Shown piece by piece: positions 17,518-26,571 of a DNA stretch of 64,000 nucleotides. Every line of letters begins with the position of its first letter. The first letter of the stretch is position 1. The stretch covers positions 56,710 to 120,709 of the forward strand of contig NZ_VSST01000016.1 of assembly GCF_019402665.1 (NCBI RefSeq), read 5' to 3'. Made by a program: the position numbers and the translations under genes. A model generated the notes under the pieces. That model did not search any database and had not been told where the DNA came from. It saw only the letters and a list, made by a program, of their open reading frames with translations. The stretch is from Bradyrhizobium canariense (GTDB taxonomy: Bacteria > Pseudomonadota > Alphaproteobacteria > Rhizobiales > Xanthobacteraceae).

Positions 17518-18327
17518 TCATCGCGGTCGCGCGCTGCTGCTCGTGACTCGCTTCTTCTTCGGCGCACGTTGCGGTCTTGACGGCTTTGCCGTCGATCGCG
17601 CCACCCGCCCGGACGACGGTCCTGCCACCTTCTCGGCGCCGAAGTTCTGCGCAAAGCGCTCCTGGGATCTCGCGAGATGATCGCGCATCGCATCGCGCGC
17701 GGCCCCGGGATCGTGCGCCGCGATCGCGTCGCGCACCGCGCGATGCTCGTCGAGCGCAGTGCGCCACGTGCCCGGGCTTTCGAAATAATGCGCAAGCTGC
17801 GCGAAATAGGGATTGAGGCGCTGGTCGAACAACTCGCCGACCACACGCACCAGAACGGCATTGCCGAGGCTTCCGGCGATCGCGACGTGGAAGGCGCGGT
17901 CGTAGACCATTGAGGCTTCGCCGGGGTGTTCTACATTCTCCATCGCGACAAGGGACGCATCGATGCGGGCAACGTCGTCCTTCGTCGCCACGCGTGCGGC
18001 TTCTTCGGCAATGGAGCTTTCCAGGAACTCGCGGGCGCGCAGCAGCTCGAACGGGCCCTCGATAACGGACGCAGGCGCGGTCGCCGCAACCGCCGCGGGC
18101 TCGATCACATAGATGCCGGAACCGACGCGGATGCGGAGGCGGCCCTCGACTTCGAGCGCGATCAGGGCTTCGCGCACCGTGGGCCTGGAAATCTTGAGCT
18201 GCTCGGCGAGTTCGCGCTCGGTCGGCAAGCGGCTGCCGACCGCGTACTCGCCGCTGTCGATCAGGCTTCGCAATTGATCGGCGACCTGGCGATAAAGCCG
18301 TCTCGCCTCCACAGCTTCCAGCGGCAC
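17518..18327 (-). CDS. GntR-family (FadR/FCD subfamily) transcriptional regulator
   Basis: The 269-residue product has an N-terminal winged helix domain (LPTERELAEQLKISRPTVRE, residues about 35-55) and a C-terminal all-helical FCD domain (FELLRAREFLESSIAEEAAR; histidines in AFHVAIAGSLGN and DEHRAVRDAI) that binds acidic ligands through a metal. The GTG at 18327 is preceded by GGGAGG. The last 35 residues are basic and low-complexity. It lies between the TRAP/uxuA operon (same strand) and the divergent uxuB-like gene, the position of an UxuR/ExuR-type uronate repressor. Confidence 0.88.
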   Translation of the reverse strand: MPLEAVEARRLYRQVADQLRSLIDSGEYAVGSRLPTERELAEQLKISRPTVREALIALEVEGRLRIRVGSGIYVIEPAAVAATAPASVIEGPFELLRAREFLESSIAEEAARVATKDDVARIDASLVAMENVEHPGEASMVYDRAFHVAIAGSLGNAVLVRVVGELFDQRLNPYFAQLAHYFESPGTWRTALDEHRAVRDAIAAHDPGAARDAMRDHLARSQERFAQNFGAEKVAGPSSGRVARSTAKPSRPQRAPKKKRVTSSSARPR

Positions 18328-18390
18328 GCTGGTCCTCCCGAAAGGGTCATGCCGGCAGCTCTCGCTGCCCGCGGCCCGCCAATTTTGGAA

Positions 18391-18407
18391 AATTGGTCTT
18401 ACCAATT
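18391..18407. promoter_or_regulatory. Candidate GntR/FadR-type operator
   Basis: AATTGGTCTTACCAATT is a 17-base perfect palindrome with the TGGT-NNN-ACCA core favoured by FadR-subfamily GntR regulators. It lies between the GntR gene and the fructuronate reductase gene, 64 bases before the former's start and 66 before the latter's. Likely target: both divergent promoters. Confidence 0.7.
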
Positions 18408-18472
18408 GACCGCAGCATTGACCGAGGACAGGCGCCATGTCAAGCAGCGGCCAAACAAGGGGAGAGACGACC

Positions 18473-19957
18473 ATGCGCCCTGATCCAACGCGCCTTGGCC
18501 GCGCCAATCTCGACCGGCTGCCACAAGGCATCCGCCGCCCGGCCTACGACCGTTCGCGGGTCACGCCCGGCATCGTGCATCTCGGCCTTGGCGCGTTTCA
18601 TCGCGCCCACCAGGCCGTGGTCATCGACGATTGCCTTGCCGCCGGCGCCACCTCGTGGGGCATCGTCGGCGCCAGCTTGCGCAGCCCTGACACACGCGAC
18701 GCCCTCGCCCCGCAGGATCATCTCTACACGGTTGCCGTCCGTGCAGCCGAAGCCACCGAACACCGCATCATCGGTGCGCTGCTCGACAGCGTGGTCGCGC
18801 GCGAAAGCCCGGCACGATTGGTCGAGCGAATGGCCGATCCCGCCATTCGCATCGTCTCCCTCACCGTCACCGAGAAAGGCTATTGCCACACGCCGCAGAC
18901 CGGCGATCTCGACGAACGCCATCCTGATGTCGTGCACGACCTCAACAATTTCGACGCGCCGCGCTCGGCTCCCGGCTTCATCGTTGCAGCGCTGGCGCGC
19001 CGGCGGGCCCTGGGCGCGCCGCCGTTCACCGTGCTGAGCTGCGACAACCTCGCCGCCAATGGCCACACCGTGCAGCGGATCGTGACGCAATTCGCCGCGC
19101 TGCGCTCGAAGGATCTCGGCAAGTGGATCGCGGATACGGCGGCCTTCCCCTCGACTATGGTCGACCGCATCGTGCCGGAGACGACGGATGGTGACCGCGA
19201 CGTGGTTTCGTCGGCGCTCGGTTTGCGCGACGCATGGCCCGTCATGACCGAGCCGTTCACGCAATGGGTAGTCGAGGATCGCTTTACGGCGGGCCGGCCC
19301 GATCTTGCCGCCGCCGGGGTCGAACTGGTGAACGACGTCAAGCCATTCGAGTTGATGAAGCTGCGGCTGCTCAACGCCAGCCATTCGGCGCTGGCCTATC
19401 TCGGCTATCTCGCCGGCTACGAGACCATCGCCGACACCATGCAGGATCCGCATTTCGCGCGCCTCGCCGCGCAGGTGATGGAAGAGGCCGCGGTGACGCT
19501 GACGATGTCCGCGGGCACCGATCTGGCCGCCTATCGCGCCTCGCTGCTCAAGCGTTTCGCCAATCCGGCACTGCATCACCGCACCTGGCAGATCGCAATG
19601 GACGGCTCCCAAAAGCTGCCGCAGCGCCTGCTCGGCGCGATCCAGGATCGTCTCACCAGCAACCTGCCGATCGCGACGCATGCGCTCGCGGTGGCCGGCT
19701 GGATGCGCTACGTCACCGGCCTCGACGAGAACGGCCGCACCATCGACGTGCGCGATCCGCTCGCCGCCGAATTCGCTGGCTTGGCGCGCGAGGCAGGTCC
19801 CGTCGCCGAACGATTGGCGCCTGCGCTGCTCGGCGTCGGAAAAGTGTTCGGGTCGCTGGGCGCGGAGCCGCGCCTGCGCGAGGCCGTGACCGGAGCACTC
19901 AGCCGACTCTACCAGTATGGCGCGCGGCGTGCGGTGGAGACTCTGGTCTCGGCGTGA
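18473..19957 (+). CDS. uxuB: Mannitol dehydrogenase-family oxidoreductase, fructuronate reductase-like
   Basis: The 494-residue product has the long-chain polyol dehydrogenase signature: GIVHLGLGAFHRAHQAVVID at the NAD-binding N-terminus, and the catalytic lysine region MKLRLLNASHSALAYLGYL near residue 300. UxuB reduces D-fructuronate to D-mannonate, the substrate of UxuA; mannitol and altronate dehydrogenases share the fold. I chose the ATG at 18473 with GGGGAGAG upstream. The association with uxuA and a TRAP transporter favours fructuronate reductase. Confidence 0.86.
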   Translation: MRPDPTRLGRANLDRLPQGIRRPAYDRSRVTPGIVHLGLGAFHRAHQAVVIDDCLAAGATSWGIVGASLRSPDTRDALAPQDHLYTVAVRAAEATEHRIIGALLDSVVARESPARLVERMADPAIRIVSLTVTEKGYCHTPQTGDLDERHPDVVHDLNNFDAPRSAPGFIVAALARRRALGAPPFTVLSCDNLAANGHTVQRIVTQFAALRSKDLGKWIADTAAFPSTMVDRIVPETTDGDRDVVSSALGLRDAWPVMTEPFTQWVVEDRFTAGRPDLAAAGVELVNDVKPFELMKLRLLNASHSALAYLGYLAGYETIADTMQDPHFARLAAQVMEEAAVTLTMSAGTDLAAYRASLLKRFANPALHHRTWQIAMDGSQKLPQRLLGAIQDRLTSNLPIATHALAVAGWMRYVTGLDENGRTIDVRDPLAAEFAGLAREAGPVAERLAPALLGVGKVFGSLGAEPRLREAVTGALSRLYQYGARRAVETLVSA

Positions 19958-20057
19958 CCACAAAACGGGCAGCAATGCTGCATTGCGGTCCAGATCGAAC
20001 GGAAAGTCGACGGAAGTCTTGCTTGATTTTTGTCTGTCATTGCCCCACCCGAGAGGC

Positions 20058-20465
20058 ATGGCAAAGGACAGCAAGGTGATCGCGGCGAACGCAGCGTTCT
20101 ACGCCGCCTTTTCGACCGGCGATTTCGACGAAATGGAGCGGATGTGGGCGGACGATGACGCCATTTCCTGCATTCATCCCGGCTGGCCGGCCATCATCGG
20201 CCGGGCCACGGTGATCGGAAGCTGGCGCGATATCCTGCAGAGCCCGGAACGGCCGCAGATCGTGTGCGCGGAACCGCAGGCCATCGTCGATGGCGACAGC
20301 GCGCGCGTGCTCTGCATCGAGATCGTCGACGGCACGGCATTGGCTGCGGCCAACCATTTCCGGCGCGTCGGCAACGACTGGCGCCTGGTGCACCACCAGT
20401 CGAGCCCGATCGCGCAGATTGTCGAGCAAGCTGAGGACGATAGAGCGAGCCACCGCGTCCATTGA
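20058..20465 (+). CDS. SnoaL/NTF2-fold small protein
   Basis: The 135-residue product begins MAKDSKVIAANAAFYAAFST and contains FDEMERMWADDDAISCIHPG..., the cone-shaped NTF2-like (SnoaL/ketosteroid isomerase-type) fold, with FRRVGNDWRLVHHQSSPI as closing strands. GAGAGGC precedes the ATG. It follows the uxuB-like gene by 100 bases and is convergent with the HAD gene. Members of this fold include isomerases, hydrolases and ligand-binding proteins; no specific role can be assigned. Confidence 0.8.
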   Translation: MAKDSKVIAANAAFYAAFSTGDFDEMERMWADDDAISCIHPGWPAIIGRATVIGSWRDILQSPERPQIVCAEPQAIVDGDSARVLCIEIVDGTALAAANHFRRVGNDWRLVHHQSSPIAQIVEQAEDDRASHRVH

Positions 20466-20532
20466 GGGCGTCCGGCCCGCAGGCACATTCTACTGTGCAT
20501 GGGGTTGTTTTTCAGTTTTTTTTGTTTTGGCC

Positions 20533-21249
20533 TCACCCGAGCCCGGACAGATCATCCAGCACGACCCGCGCCTGGCTAAAATCGTCGTCCCGGAAGAACA
20601 TGCTTCTGGTGATGAGCACGGGAATGTTCGCTCGTGAGGCCGCGATCAGGCCGTTGGCGGAATCCTCGATCGCGATGCAGTCGGACGCGTTGAGCTTCAG
20701 CCGCGCCAGGATCTCGAAATAGACATCCGGCGCAGGCTTTTTATGCCGCACGTCATCCCCGGCCACGATCGCATCAAAATCCGCGGCCCAGCTTTTTCCC
20801 AGGGCCCGCGACAGCAGCGCATCGATATTGCCGTGTGACGTGGTCGTCGCGATCGCGAGCCGCTGGCCGCGCGCCTTGGCAGCAGCGAACAGATCCGTCA
20901 CCCCGGGCCGTAAGGGGCAGCAGCCGGTCTCGACCAGTTCGGCAAAATGCGCAGTCTTGATGCGGTGGAGTTCCGCGATGTCCACATCCGATAATGGCGC
21001 GGCGATCCTCAGCCTTTCATGGTGGGCGCGGATCCGTTCCTTGCCGCCGGTGACCCGCAGCAGGTCCTTGTAGACGGCCCGGTCCCACTGCCAGTCGAGA
21101 CCGTGGCGGGCGAAGGCATGGTTGAAGGCCTGCCGATGCAGCTCTTCGGTCTCGGCCAACGTGCCGTCGACATCGAAGATCAGCGCGGCGGCGCGGCGGA
21201 CCAGCTCAGCCGCGTCAGATACCATTATGGCGGGCGCTTCTGCCTGCAT
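20533..21249 (-). CDS. cbbY: HAD-superfamily phosphatase, CbbY-like
   Basis: The 238-residue product has DxD nucleophile motif LIFDVDGTLAETEELHRQAFN, motif II AIATTTSHGN, motif III lysine in VRHKKPAPDVYFEIL and motif IV CIAIEDSANGLIAAS. The sequence around YKDLLRVTGGKERI is characteristic of CbbY, a phosphatase that removes the RuBisCO inhibitor xylulose-1,5-bisphosphate in autotrophs. The ATG at 21249 with CGGAGGGAC upstream was preferred. No other cbb gene is in the window, so the symbol is a family assignment and the phosphosugar substrate is uncertain. Confidence 0.78.
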   Translation of the reverse strand: MQAEAPAIMVSDAAELVRRAAALIFDVDGTLAETEELHRQAFNHAFARHGLDWQWDRAVYKDLLRVTGGKERIRAHHERLRIAAPLSDVDIAELHRIKTAHFAELVETGCCPLRPGVTDLFAAAKARGQRLAIATTTSHGNIDALLSRALGKSWAADFDAIVAGDDVRHKKPAPDVYFEILARLKLNASDCIAIEDSANGLIAASRANIPVLITRSMFFRDDDFSQARVVLDDLSGLG

Positions 21250-21394
21250 GTTCGATGCGTCCCTCCGACGAGCGACCATCGCCTGCACGGGCGGGCGGGA
21301 CAAATCGCAATATCTTTTGCCGGACCCAAAAATCTCTTATGAGCGGAGGGCGCGCTGCGGCGCGAACGGGAACTCCGACCTGCAAGGAAGACGT

Positions 21395-22282
21395 ATGCGG
21401 CTCTTTATCCTGGGTCTCGGCTACAGTGCCCGGCACTTCGTCCGCCTGTTCGGTGGCGGCTTCTCGCATATCGCCGGCACGGTGCGCGATCCCGCGCAGC
21501 GGGGCGACCTCGCCGGCATCGAGGTACACGCCTTCTCCGGGAGCATTCCGGCACGCGAGACGGTCGAACGCATGCGCGACGCGGATGTCCTTCTCGTCTC
21601 GATCCCGCCCGGCGGCAGTGGCGATCCCGCCATCGCGACCTTCTCCGGCCTGCTTGCGGCGGGCGGCGACCGCAGGATCATCTATCTCTCCACGATCGGC
21701 GTGTATGGTGATCACGCCGGCGGCTGGGTCGACGAGAGCACGCCGCCGCAGGCCGGCCTCGACCGCACGCGCATGCGGGTCGCGGCGGAACAGGCATGGA
21801 CCGACACGACCGGTGGCGACGCCGCGATCCTGCGGCTTGCGGGTATCTATGGCCCCGGCCGTAACGCACTGGTGACGCTGCGCGCTGGAACGGCCCGGCG
21901 CATCATCAGGCCGGGACAGGTGTTCAACCGCATCCACGTCGACGACATCGCAAGCGCGATCATGGCCGCGATTCATCACCCGAGCGGCGGCATCTGGAAC
22001 GTCTGTGACGACGAGCCGGCGCCGCCGCAGGACGTGATCGCTTACGCGGCGAAGCTGATGAACGTTGCACCGCCGCCGGAAGAGCCGTTCGAGACCGCCG
22101 AGATGTCGGCGATGGCCCGCAGCTTCTATGCCAGCAGCGCCCGCGTCTCCAACGCGAAAATGAAGCGCGAGCTCGGCGTCACGCTTGCTTATCCGACCTA
22201 CCGTCACGCCCTAGAGGCGTTGTGGCAAGCGGGGGAACGAGGATCATGCTTCGACCTCAGCTCAACACGCCATACTTCTTGA
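21395..22282 (+). CDS. NAD-dependent epimerase/SDR-family protein (YeeZ-like)
   Basis: The 295-residue product opens with a Rossmann motif (LFILGLGYSARHFVRLF) and has YLSTIGVYGDHAGGWVDE, ILRLAGIYGPGRNAL and a C-terminal FNRIHVDDIASAI, as in extended short-chain dehydrogenases of the YeeZ type. The ATG at 21395 follows AAGGAAG. Its last 26 bases overlap the end of the convergent dienelactone hydrolase gene, and the C-terminal tail (LDLSSTRHTS-like residues after EALWQAGERG) looks like read-through into that gene. Substrate is unknown. Confidence 0.8.
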   Translation: MRLFILGLGYSARHFVRLFGGGFSHIAGTVRDPAQRGDLAGIEVHAFSGSIPARETVERMRDADVLLVSIPPGGSGDPAIATFSGLLAAGGDRRIIYLSTIGVYGDHAGGWVDESTPPQAGLDRTRMRVAAEQAWTDTTGGDAAILRLAGIYGPGRNALVTLRAGTARRIIRPGQVFNRIHVDDIASAIMAAIHHPSGGIWNVCDDEPAPPQDVIAYAAKLMNVAPPPEEPFETAEMSAMARSFYASSARVSNAKMKRELGVTLAYPTYRHALEALWQAGERGSCFDLSSTRHTS

Positions 22283-23144
22283 ACCAGGCCTGGGCCTGCT
22301 TCCAGGCATCTTCGGCGGCGTCCTTGCGGTAGCTGCCGCGGTAGTCGGCATGGAAGCCGTGCGGCGCTTCCGGATAGATCTTGAACTCGGCCGTCTTCTT
22401 GTTCTGCTCCAAGGCCGTCTTGAGCTGCTCGACCTGGGCGACGGGAATGCCGGTATCGGCGCCGCCATAGAGGCCGAGCACCGGTGCCTTCATCTCGGGC
22501 GCGAGCTGCATCGGGCTCTTCGGCCACAGCGGATTGGCTGGATCGACGGGCGGACCGTAGAAGGCGACGCCGGCCTTGAGCGTGCCGCTGTGGGCGGCAT
22601 ATTCCCACACGGTGCGTCCGCCGCGGCAGAAGCCGATGATGCCGAGCTTACCGGTGTCGCCGCCTTGCGATCCCGCCCACGCCACGGTCGCGTCGAGATC
22701 GGACAGCAGCTCGGCGTCCGGCTTGGCATTGACGATCGGCAGCAGGTCCTTGATCTCGGTGACCTTGGTCAAATCGACGCCCTTGCGAAAGTAATAGTCG
22801 GGCGCGATCGCGAATGCGCCGAGCTTGGCGAGGCGCCGCGTCACGTCCTTGATGTATTCGTGCAGGCCGAAAATCTCCATCGCCACGATGATCACCGGCG
22901 CCTTGGTGTTGCCGGCGGGGCGGGCAAAATACGCAGGCATCTGCTCGGAGCCGACCTTGATCTTGGCGTCGCCGGTCTGGAGGCCGCCGGTGTCGGTCGT
23001 GATCGCCTCGGCGCGCACGGGCCCGGCTGCAAGCGTGTAGCCGGCGGCGACGGCCGCAGTCGCGCTCATGAACCCGCGGCGCGAGACAGGGGCGACCTTG
23101 GTCAGCCCGACGACGTCGGATGTCATGGTGGTCTCGATACTCAT
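22257..23144 (-). CDS. Tat-exported dienelactone hydrolase-family protein
   Basis: The 295-residue product has a twin-arginine signal (SRRGFMSATAAVAAGYTLAAG, residues about 21-41), so it should be exported folded. The mature part is a dienelactone hydrolase alpha/beta-hydrolase: cysteine nucleophile in GIIGFCRGGRTVWEYAA, acid in LGLYGGADTGIP and histidine in PEAPHGFHADYR. I chose the ATG at 23144 (GGAAGGACGAACC upstream). Such exported homologues are usually annotated carboxymethylenebutenolidase, but the true substrate is rarely known. The 3' end overlaps the SDR gene by 26 bases. Confidence 0.87.
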   Translation of the reverse strand: MSIETTMTSDVVGLTKVAPVSRRGFMSATAAVAAGYTLAAGPVRAEAITTDTGGLQTGDAKIKVGSEQMPAYFARPAGNTKAPVIIVAMEIFGLHEYIKDVTRRLAKLGAFAIAPDYYFRKGVDLTKVTEIKDLLPIVNAKPDAELLSDLDATVAWAGSQGGDTGKLGIIGFCRGGRTVWEYAAHSGTLKAGVAFYGPPVDPANPLWPKSPMQLAPEMKAPVLGLYGGADTGIPVAQVEQLKTALEQNKKTAEFKIYPEAPHGFHADYRGSYRKDAAEDAWKQAQAWFKKYGVLS

Positions 23145-23257
23145 CGGTTCGTCCTTCCTGATGCGTGCCCCTGATCCTTCAGGCGACGCATTCGCCAATA
23201 ATTGCCAGCGAAACGCAAATCACCAGCCTGCGAGCGCGCCGCTTTCAGGCCTTGTTT

Positions 23258-24556
23258 TCAGGTCTTGTTCTGACGCTGTTTCACTGGCGCAGTCTCGGGC
23301 ATGAGGCTCATCGCGACTAGTCCGACGATCGCCGCAAGCAGCAGGTACCAGGCCGGCGCCAGCGGATTGCCGGTGACGTGGAGGAGCCAGGTGACCACGA
23401 GCTGCGCCGTACCGCCGAAGCTGGCGATCGCGACCGCATAGACGGTCGCGAACACACCGCCGCGGATGCTCTGGGGCAGCGCCTCGGTGAAGGTCGCGTA
23501 GAACGCAGTGAACGGCAGCGAGCCGATGACGGACAGGACACCGAAACCAACCAGGAGCGACAACGCGCCGGGGGCATGGACGATCCACAGGAAGGTCGGG
23601 TAGGTCAGCAGCAGCGTTGCGAGCTGCGGCCAGATCATCACCGGCTTGCGACCGAGACGATCTGCCAGCCAGCCCCCGACCAGCGCACCGACAAACTGGA
23701 TGCCATTGCTGACCAGCGACACGGCGAAAGCCAGTGTCGACGACACATGCAGCGTGTTCTGCGCATAGGTCGTCATATATTGGGTGACGTAGGTCGAGAT
23801 CGTGCCGCTTGCCAGGATCATCAGTGCAAGTCCGATGACGCCAAGGTGCCGTCTCGCCTGCGAAAGATGACTGGTGTGCTCGACGGCGCGGACACCGGCT
23901 TGGGCCTGCGGGATCGTCTCGGGCAGCGTCCGGCGCATCCAGAACCCGAACGGCAGGCACACCGCTCCGATCAGAAACGCCACCCGCCAGCCATAGGCGT
24001 CGAGCATCTCTGGCGCCATCGTCCTGCTCAGGATGACGCCGACGAGTGCGCCCGCGGTCGCGGCGATCTCCTGGCTCGCCGGCTGCCAGGCCACCACCAG
24101 CGCGCGATGCTGGGGCGGGGCGATCTCGATCAGATAGGCGGTGGTCGGTCCAACCTCCCCGCCCAAAGCAAAGCCTTGCGCCATACGCGCCGCGATCACG
24201 ATGACGGGCGCTGCAAGGCCGATCGATTGATAGGACGGCGTGAGCGCGATGGTCAGGATCGATAGCCCCATCAGCGCGAAGCTCAGCAGCATGGCAGGCC
24301 GCCGGCCGATCCGGTCGGAATAGATCCCGAGCACGATTCCGCCGATCGGCCGCGTCACGAAGCCGGCGCCGAAGGTCGCCAGCGACAGCATCAGGCTGCC
24401 GTACTCGCTTCCCGTCGGGAAGAAGGTATGGCCGATCTGGATGGCGAAGAAGCTGTAGGTGATGAAGTCGTAGAATTCGAGCATGTTGCCGACGGTGGCG
24501 GCCAATGCTGCGCGCTTGACGCTGAACGGCTTCACTTGCTCGATCACGGACGACAC
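23258..24556 (-). CDS. MFS transporter, metabolite:H+ symporter type
   Basis: The protein of about 432 residues has 12 hydrophobic segments and motifs of the metabolite:H+ symporter family: GNMLEFYDFITYSFFA at the first span, FVTRPIGGIVLGIYSDRIGRRPAM between spans 2 and 3, and GWLADRLGRKPVMIW in the second half. Relatives (ProP, KgtP, ShiA) import organic acids or osmolytes. The start is most likely the GTG at 24556; the upstream extension is poor. It is divergent from the MarR-like regulator at 24974, separated by 417 bases. The ligand is not defined. Confidence 0.88.
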   Translation of the reverse strand: MSSVIEQVKPFSVKRAALAATVGNMLEFYDFITYSFFAIQIGHTFFPTGSEYGSLMLSLATFGAGFVTRPIGGIVLGIYSDRIGRRPAMLLSFALMGLSILTIALTPSYQSIGLAAPVIVIAARMAQGFALGGEVGPTTAYLIEIAPPQHRALVVAWQPASQEIAATAGALVGVILSRTMAPEMLDAYGWRVAFLIGAVCLPFGFWMRRTLPETIPQAQAGVRAVEHTSHLSQARRHLGVIGLALMILASGTISTYVTQYMTTYAQNTLHVSSTLAFAVSLVSNGIQFVGALVGGWLADRLGRKPVMIWPQLATLLLTYPTFLWIVHAPGALSLLVGFGVLSVIGSLPFTAFYATFTEALPQSIRGGVFATVYAVAIASFGGTAQLVVTWLLHVTGNPLAPAWYLLLAAIVGLVAMSLMPETAPVKQRQNKT

Positions 24557-24973
24557 TCTGGCATTCCCGGGCTCGATCCTATTTCGATTTAACCGCCTGG
24601 CCGCATTGCAACGCAACATTCATTAACCGAAAACGGTGGTTCCCCCGTCCCCTTTTCCGCTGCCCCAGTTGCGGCCGCCCCGTCCGCTCGCGCAATTCGA
24701 GGCGCATCGCGCAACAAATGGGCTTTGCGGTAGTCGCAACGACACATCGTGCCGCACGCACATCCCGCGCTAGCGGAATTTGCACGCAAAGCCGCGGTCA
24801 TTTGACTGAAATTTTCAGAAGAGTTGAGCCGGGCGATTTACTCGAACTTTCTTCGTGACGCTCTAGTTCCACGGTCGGAAGGTTCCGCATCCCTCGGGAT
24901 CTTCATTATCAGCCGCCAGGATTGCGCTACCAAAAGCTCAATTGAATCAAGATTTATCCGACCTGGAATTGAA
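24557..24973. other. Intergenic region with no gene seen (divergent promoters)
   Basis: These 417 bases separate the divergent MFS and MarR-like genes and should contain both promoters. I found no convincing coding frame, RNA gene or long palindrome. The part nearest the MarR gene is more AT-rich than its surroundings. Confidence 0.5.
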
Positions 24974-25552
24974 ATGAACTTGGCTCGCGAATCGATCGAA
25001 CTGCTGGAACAGGTCGCCCGTATCTTGTGGTTCGAAGGCGCCAAGCACGGCTTGCGCGACCGCGAGTGGATGGCGCTGCGTTTCCTTTCCCGCGCCAACC
25101 GGTTTTCCCGGACGCCGTCGGCGCTCGCGAGTTACGTCGGCACCACGCGCGGCACCGCCTCGTTCATCATTGGCGAGCTGGAGCGGCTCGGCTATCTCGA
25201 GCGAAAGCGCTCGGCCCAGGACAAGCGGTCAGTGATGCTGAGCGTGACACAACAGGGCAAGAAGTTCCTGGTGCGCGACCCCGTCAACGTCCTCATCGAG
25301 TCCATCGGCGTGCTGGAGGATGAGGCGAAGGTCGGCTTCCGCGACGCGCTCCGCCACGTGCTGGATCAGTCGGACGCAGCCGAACAGCGGCACCATACCG
25401 ACGTCTGCAAGCGATGCATCTTCCTCCGCGAAGATCGCAGCACCACGGACAGCAGGACGACTGCCGAGTTCAGCTGCCGCCTGTTTCGCGCGCCGATCGC
25501 GGAGGCGGAGGTCGATCTGCTATGCACCAGTTTCGAGCATCACCGTAAATAG
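24974..25552 (+). CDS. MarR-like winged-helix regulator with four C-terminal cysteines
   Basis: The 192-residue product has a MarR-like winged helix: DREWMALRFLSRANRF (helix), SALASYVGTTRGTASFIIGELERLGYLERKRSAQDKRS (recognition helix and wing, residues about 49-86). The C-terminal third contains CKRC (Cys145, Cys148), FSC (Cys168) and LLC (Cys184). A paralogue at 62978 keeps the same four. Four such cysteines could bind zinc or an iron-sulfur cluster, or serve as a redox switch; this is inference. The ATG at 24974 follows GGAATTGAA. Divergence from the MFS gene makes that gene a candidate target. Confidence 0.83.
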   Translation: MNLARESIELLEQVARILWFEGAKHGLRDREWMALRFLSRANRFSRTPSALASYVGTTRGTASFIIGELERLGYLERKRSAQDKRSVMLSVTQQGKKFLVRDPVNVLIESIGVLEDEAKVGFRDALRHVLDQSDAAEQRHHTDVCKRCIFLREDRSTTDSRTTAEFSCRLFRAPIAEAEVDLLCTSFEHHRK

Positions 25553-25566
25553 AAGGCGGCCCTCGA

Positions 25567-26571
25567 TCAGGGCGTCGCCTTGCGTGACGAATAGATGACG
25601 CCCCCGCTGGACTCGACCACCAGACGTCCGTTCTCGTTTCTGATCTCCTCGATGCGGCCAAGGCCGGGCACTTGCTGTCCCAGCACCGCTTCGATGACGC
25701 CGTTCGGGCCTTGCAGGATCGCAATCCCCTCATAGGCCTGGCGGACCGACCAGCCCTTGACCGTCTTGCGCGGAGCCGAAATGCGCTCGGACGGTGCTAC
25801 CGATCCCGTGACCTCGGGCGTAGCGGCCGAGGCCATCATCGGCATTGGCTGTGAAGCGACGGGCGCCGGAGCCTGGGCCTGCACCTGGGCAAGCTTATCG
25901 AGCTTCACCGTAGAGGACGAGCTCACCCGTTCGATGCGATCCAGATTCTCGCCAAAACGGCCAAAACGGTCATTGGTCGCCTTGCTCGACTGATCGACCG
26001 CGGTGCGCAGGCCGTCGAGATTGTCGGACACCCCCGACACCTGCCTGCGCAGTTGTGCCACCGTCTCGCGCAGATTCCTGATCTCAGTATTGGCCGCGAC
26101 GTTGTTCTGGGCGGGCTGCATGGCGAAATAGGCGATCACGCCGGTGCAGGCACAGACGACCAGGATCGCAGCGACCGCCAATGTCGCGAGCGGCGCGACC
26201 CATGTCGGACGCGGCGGCGGCGGCTTGGCCACGATCACGGCCGGCTTGATCACGATGGGCGTAGGCTTGGGGATTGCCATCTTGTCGAGGCGCGCCTTGG
26301 CGCGAATACGCTTCAGACCCTCGAGCGCCTCTTTCGCCAGAGTTTCATCACTCGCTGCTGCCGGCGCAGGCTTGGTGTTCGCAGCAGGCTTGGTAGTCGC
26401 GGAAGGATTGGTATTTGCAAAAGGCTTGGTGTTTGCAAAAAGCTTGGTATTTGCAGAAGGCTTGGCCGTCGGCGCCGCATTGTCTTTGGCATCGCGCGTC
26501 TCCGCAGCCGGTTTCGCCGCTGCGGGGACATCCACGGTCGCGTTGGGACGAGCTTGTCCATCGGACAACAT
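25567..26571 (-). CDS. Unknown membrane-anchored coiled-coil protein with six-residue repeats
   Basis: The protein of about 334 residues is not one I can name. In order it has a disordered Ala/Lys/Thr/Pro-rich N-terminus with five six-residue repeats of the KPFANT type (residues about 37-66), a Lys/Pro-rich stretch, one membrane span (PLATLAVAAILVVCACTGVI), and a coiled coil (IRNLRETVAQLRRQVSGVSD then LDGLRTAVDQ). A conserved-looking C-terminal domain follows, with SVRQAYEGIAILQGPNGVIE and VLGQQVPGLGRIEEI. The ATG at 26571 has CGGAG upstream. The C-terminal domain resembles a small beta domain found in other alphaproteobacterial envelope proteins of unknown role. It is tail-to-tail with the MarR-like gene. 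Confidence 0.75.
   Translation of the reverse strand: MLSDGQARPNATVDVPAAAKPAAETRDAKDNAAPTAKPSANTKLFANTKPFANTNPSATTKPAANTKPAPAAASDETLAKEALEGLKRIRAKARLDKMAIPKPTPIVIKPAVIVAKPPPPRPTWVAPLATLAVAAILVVCACTGVIAYFAMQPAQNNVAANTEIRNLRETVAQLRRQVSGVSDNLDGLRTAVDQSSKATNDRFGRFGENLDRIERVSSSSTVKLDKLAQVQAQAPAPVASQPMPMMASAATPEVTGSVAPSERISAPRKTVKGWSVRQAYEGIAILQGPNGVIEAVLGQQVPGLGRIEEIRNENGRLVVESSGGVIYSSRKATP
26374..26463 (-). repeat. Five tandem 18-bp units inside the coiled-coil protein gene
   Basis: Five units of 18 bases encode KPSANT, KLFANT, KPFANT, NPSATT and KPAANT. Individual DNA units differ at several positions, the three central ones least. It is an in-frame coding repeat. Confidence 0.85.
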
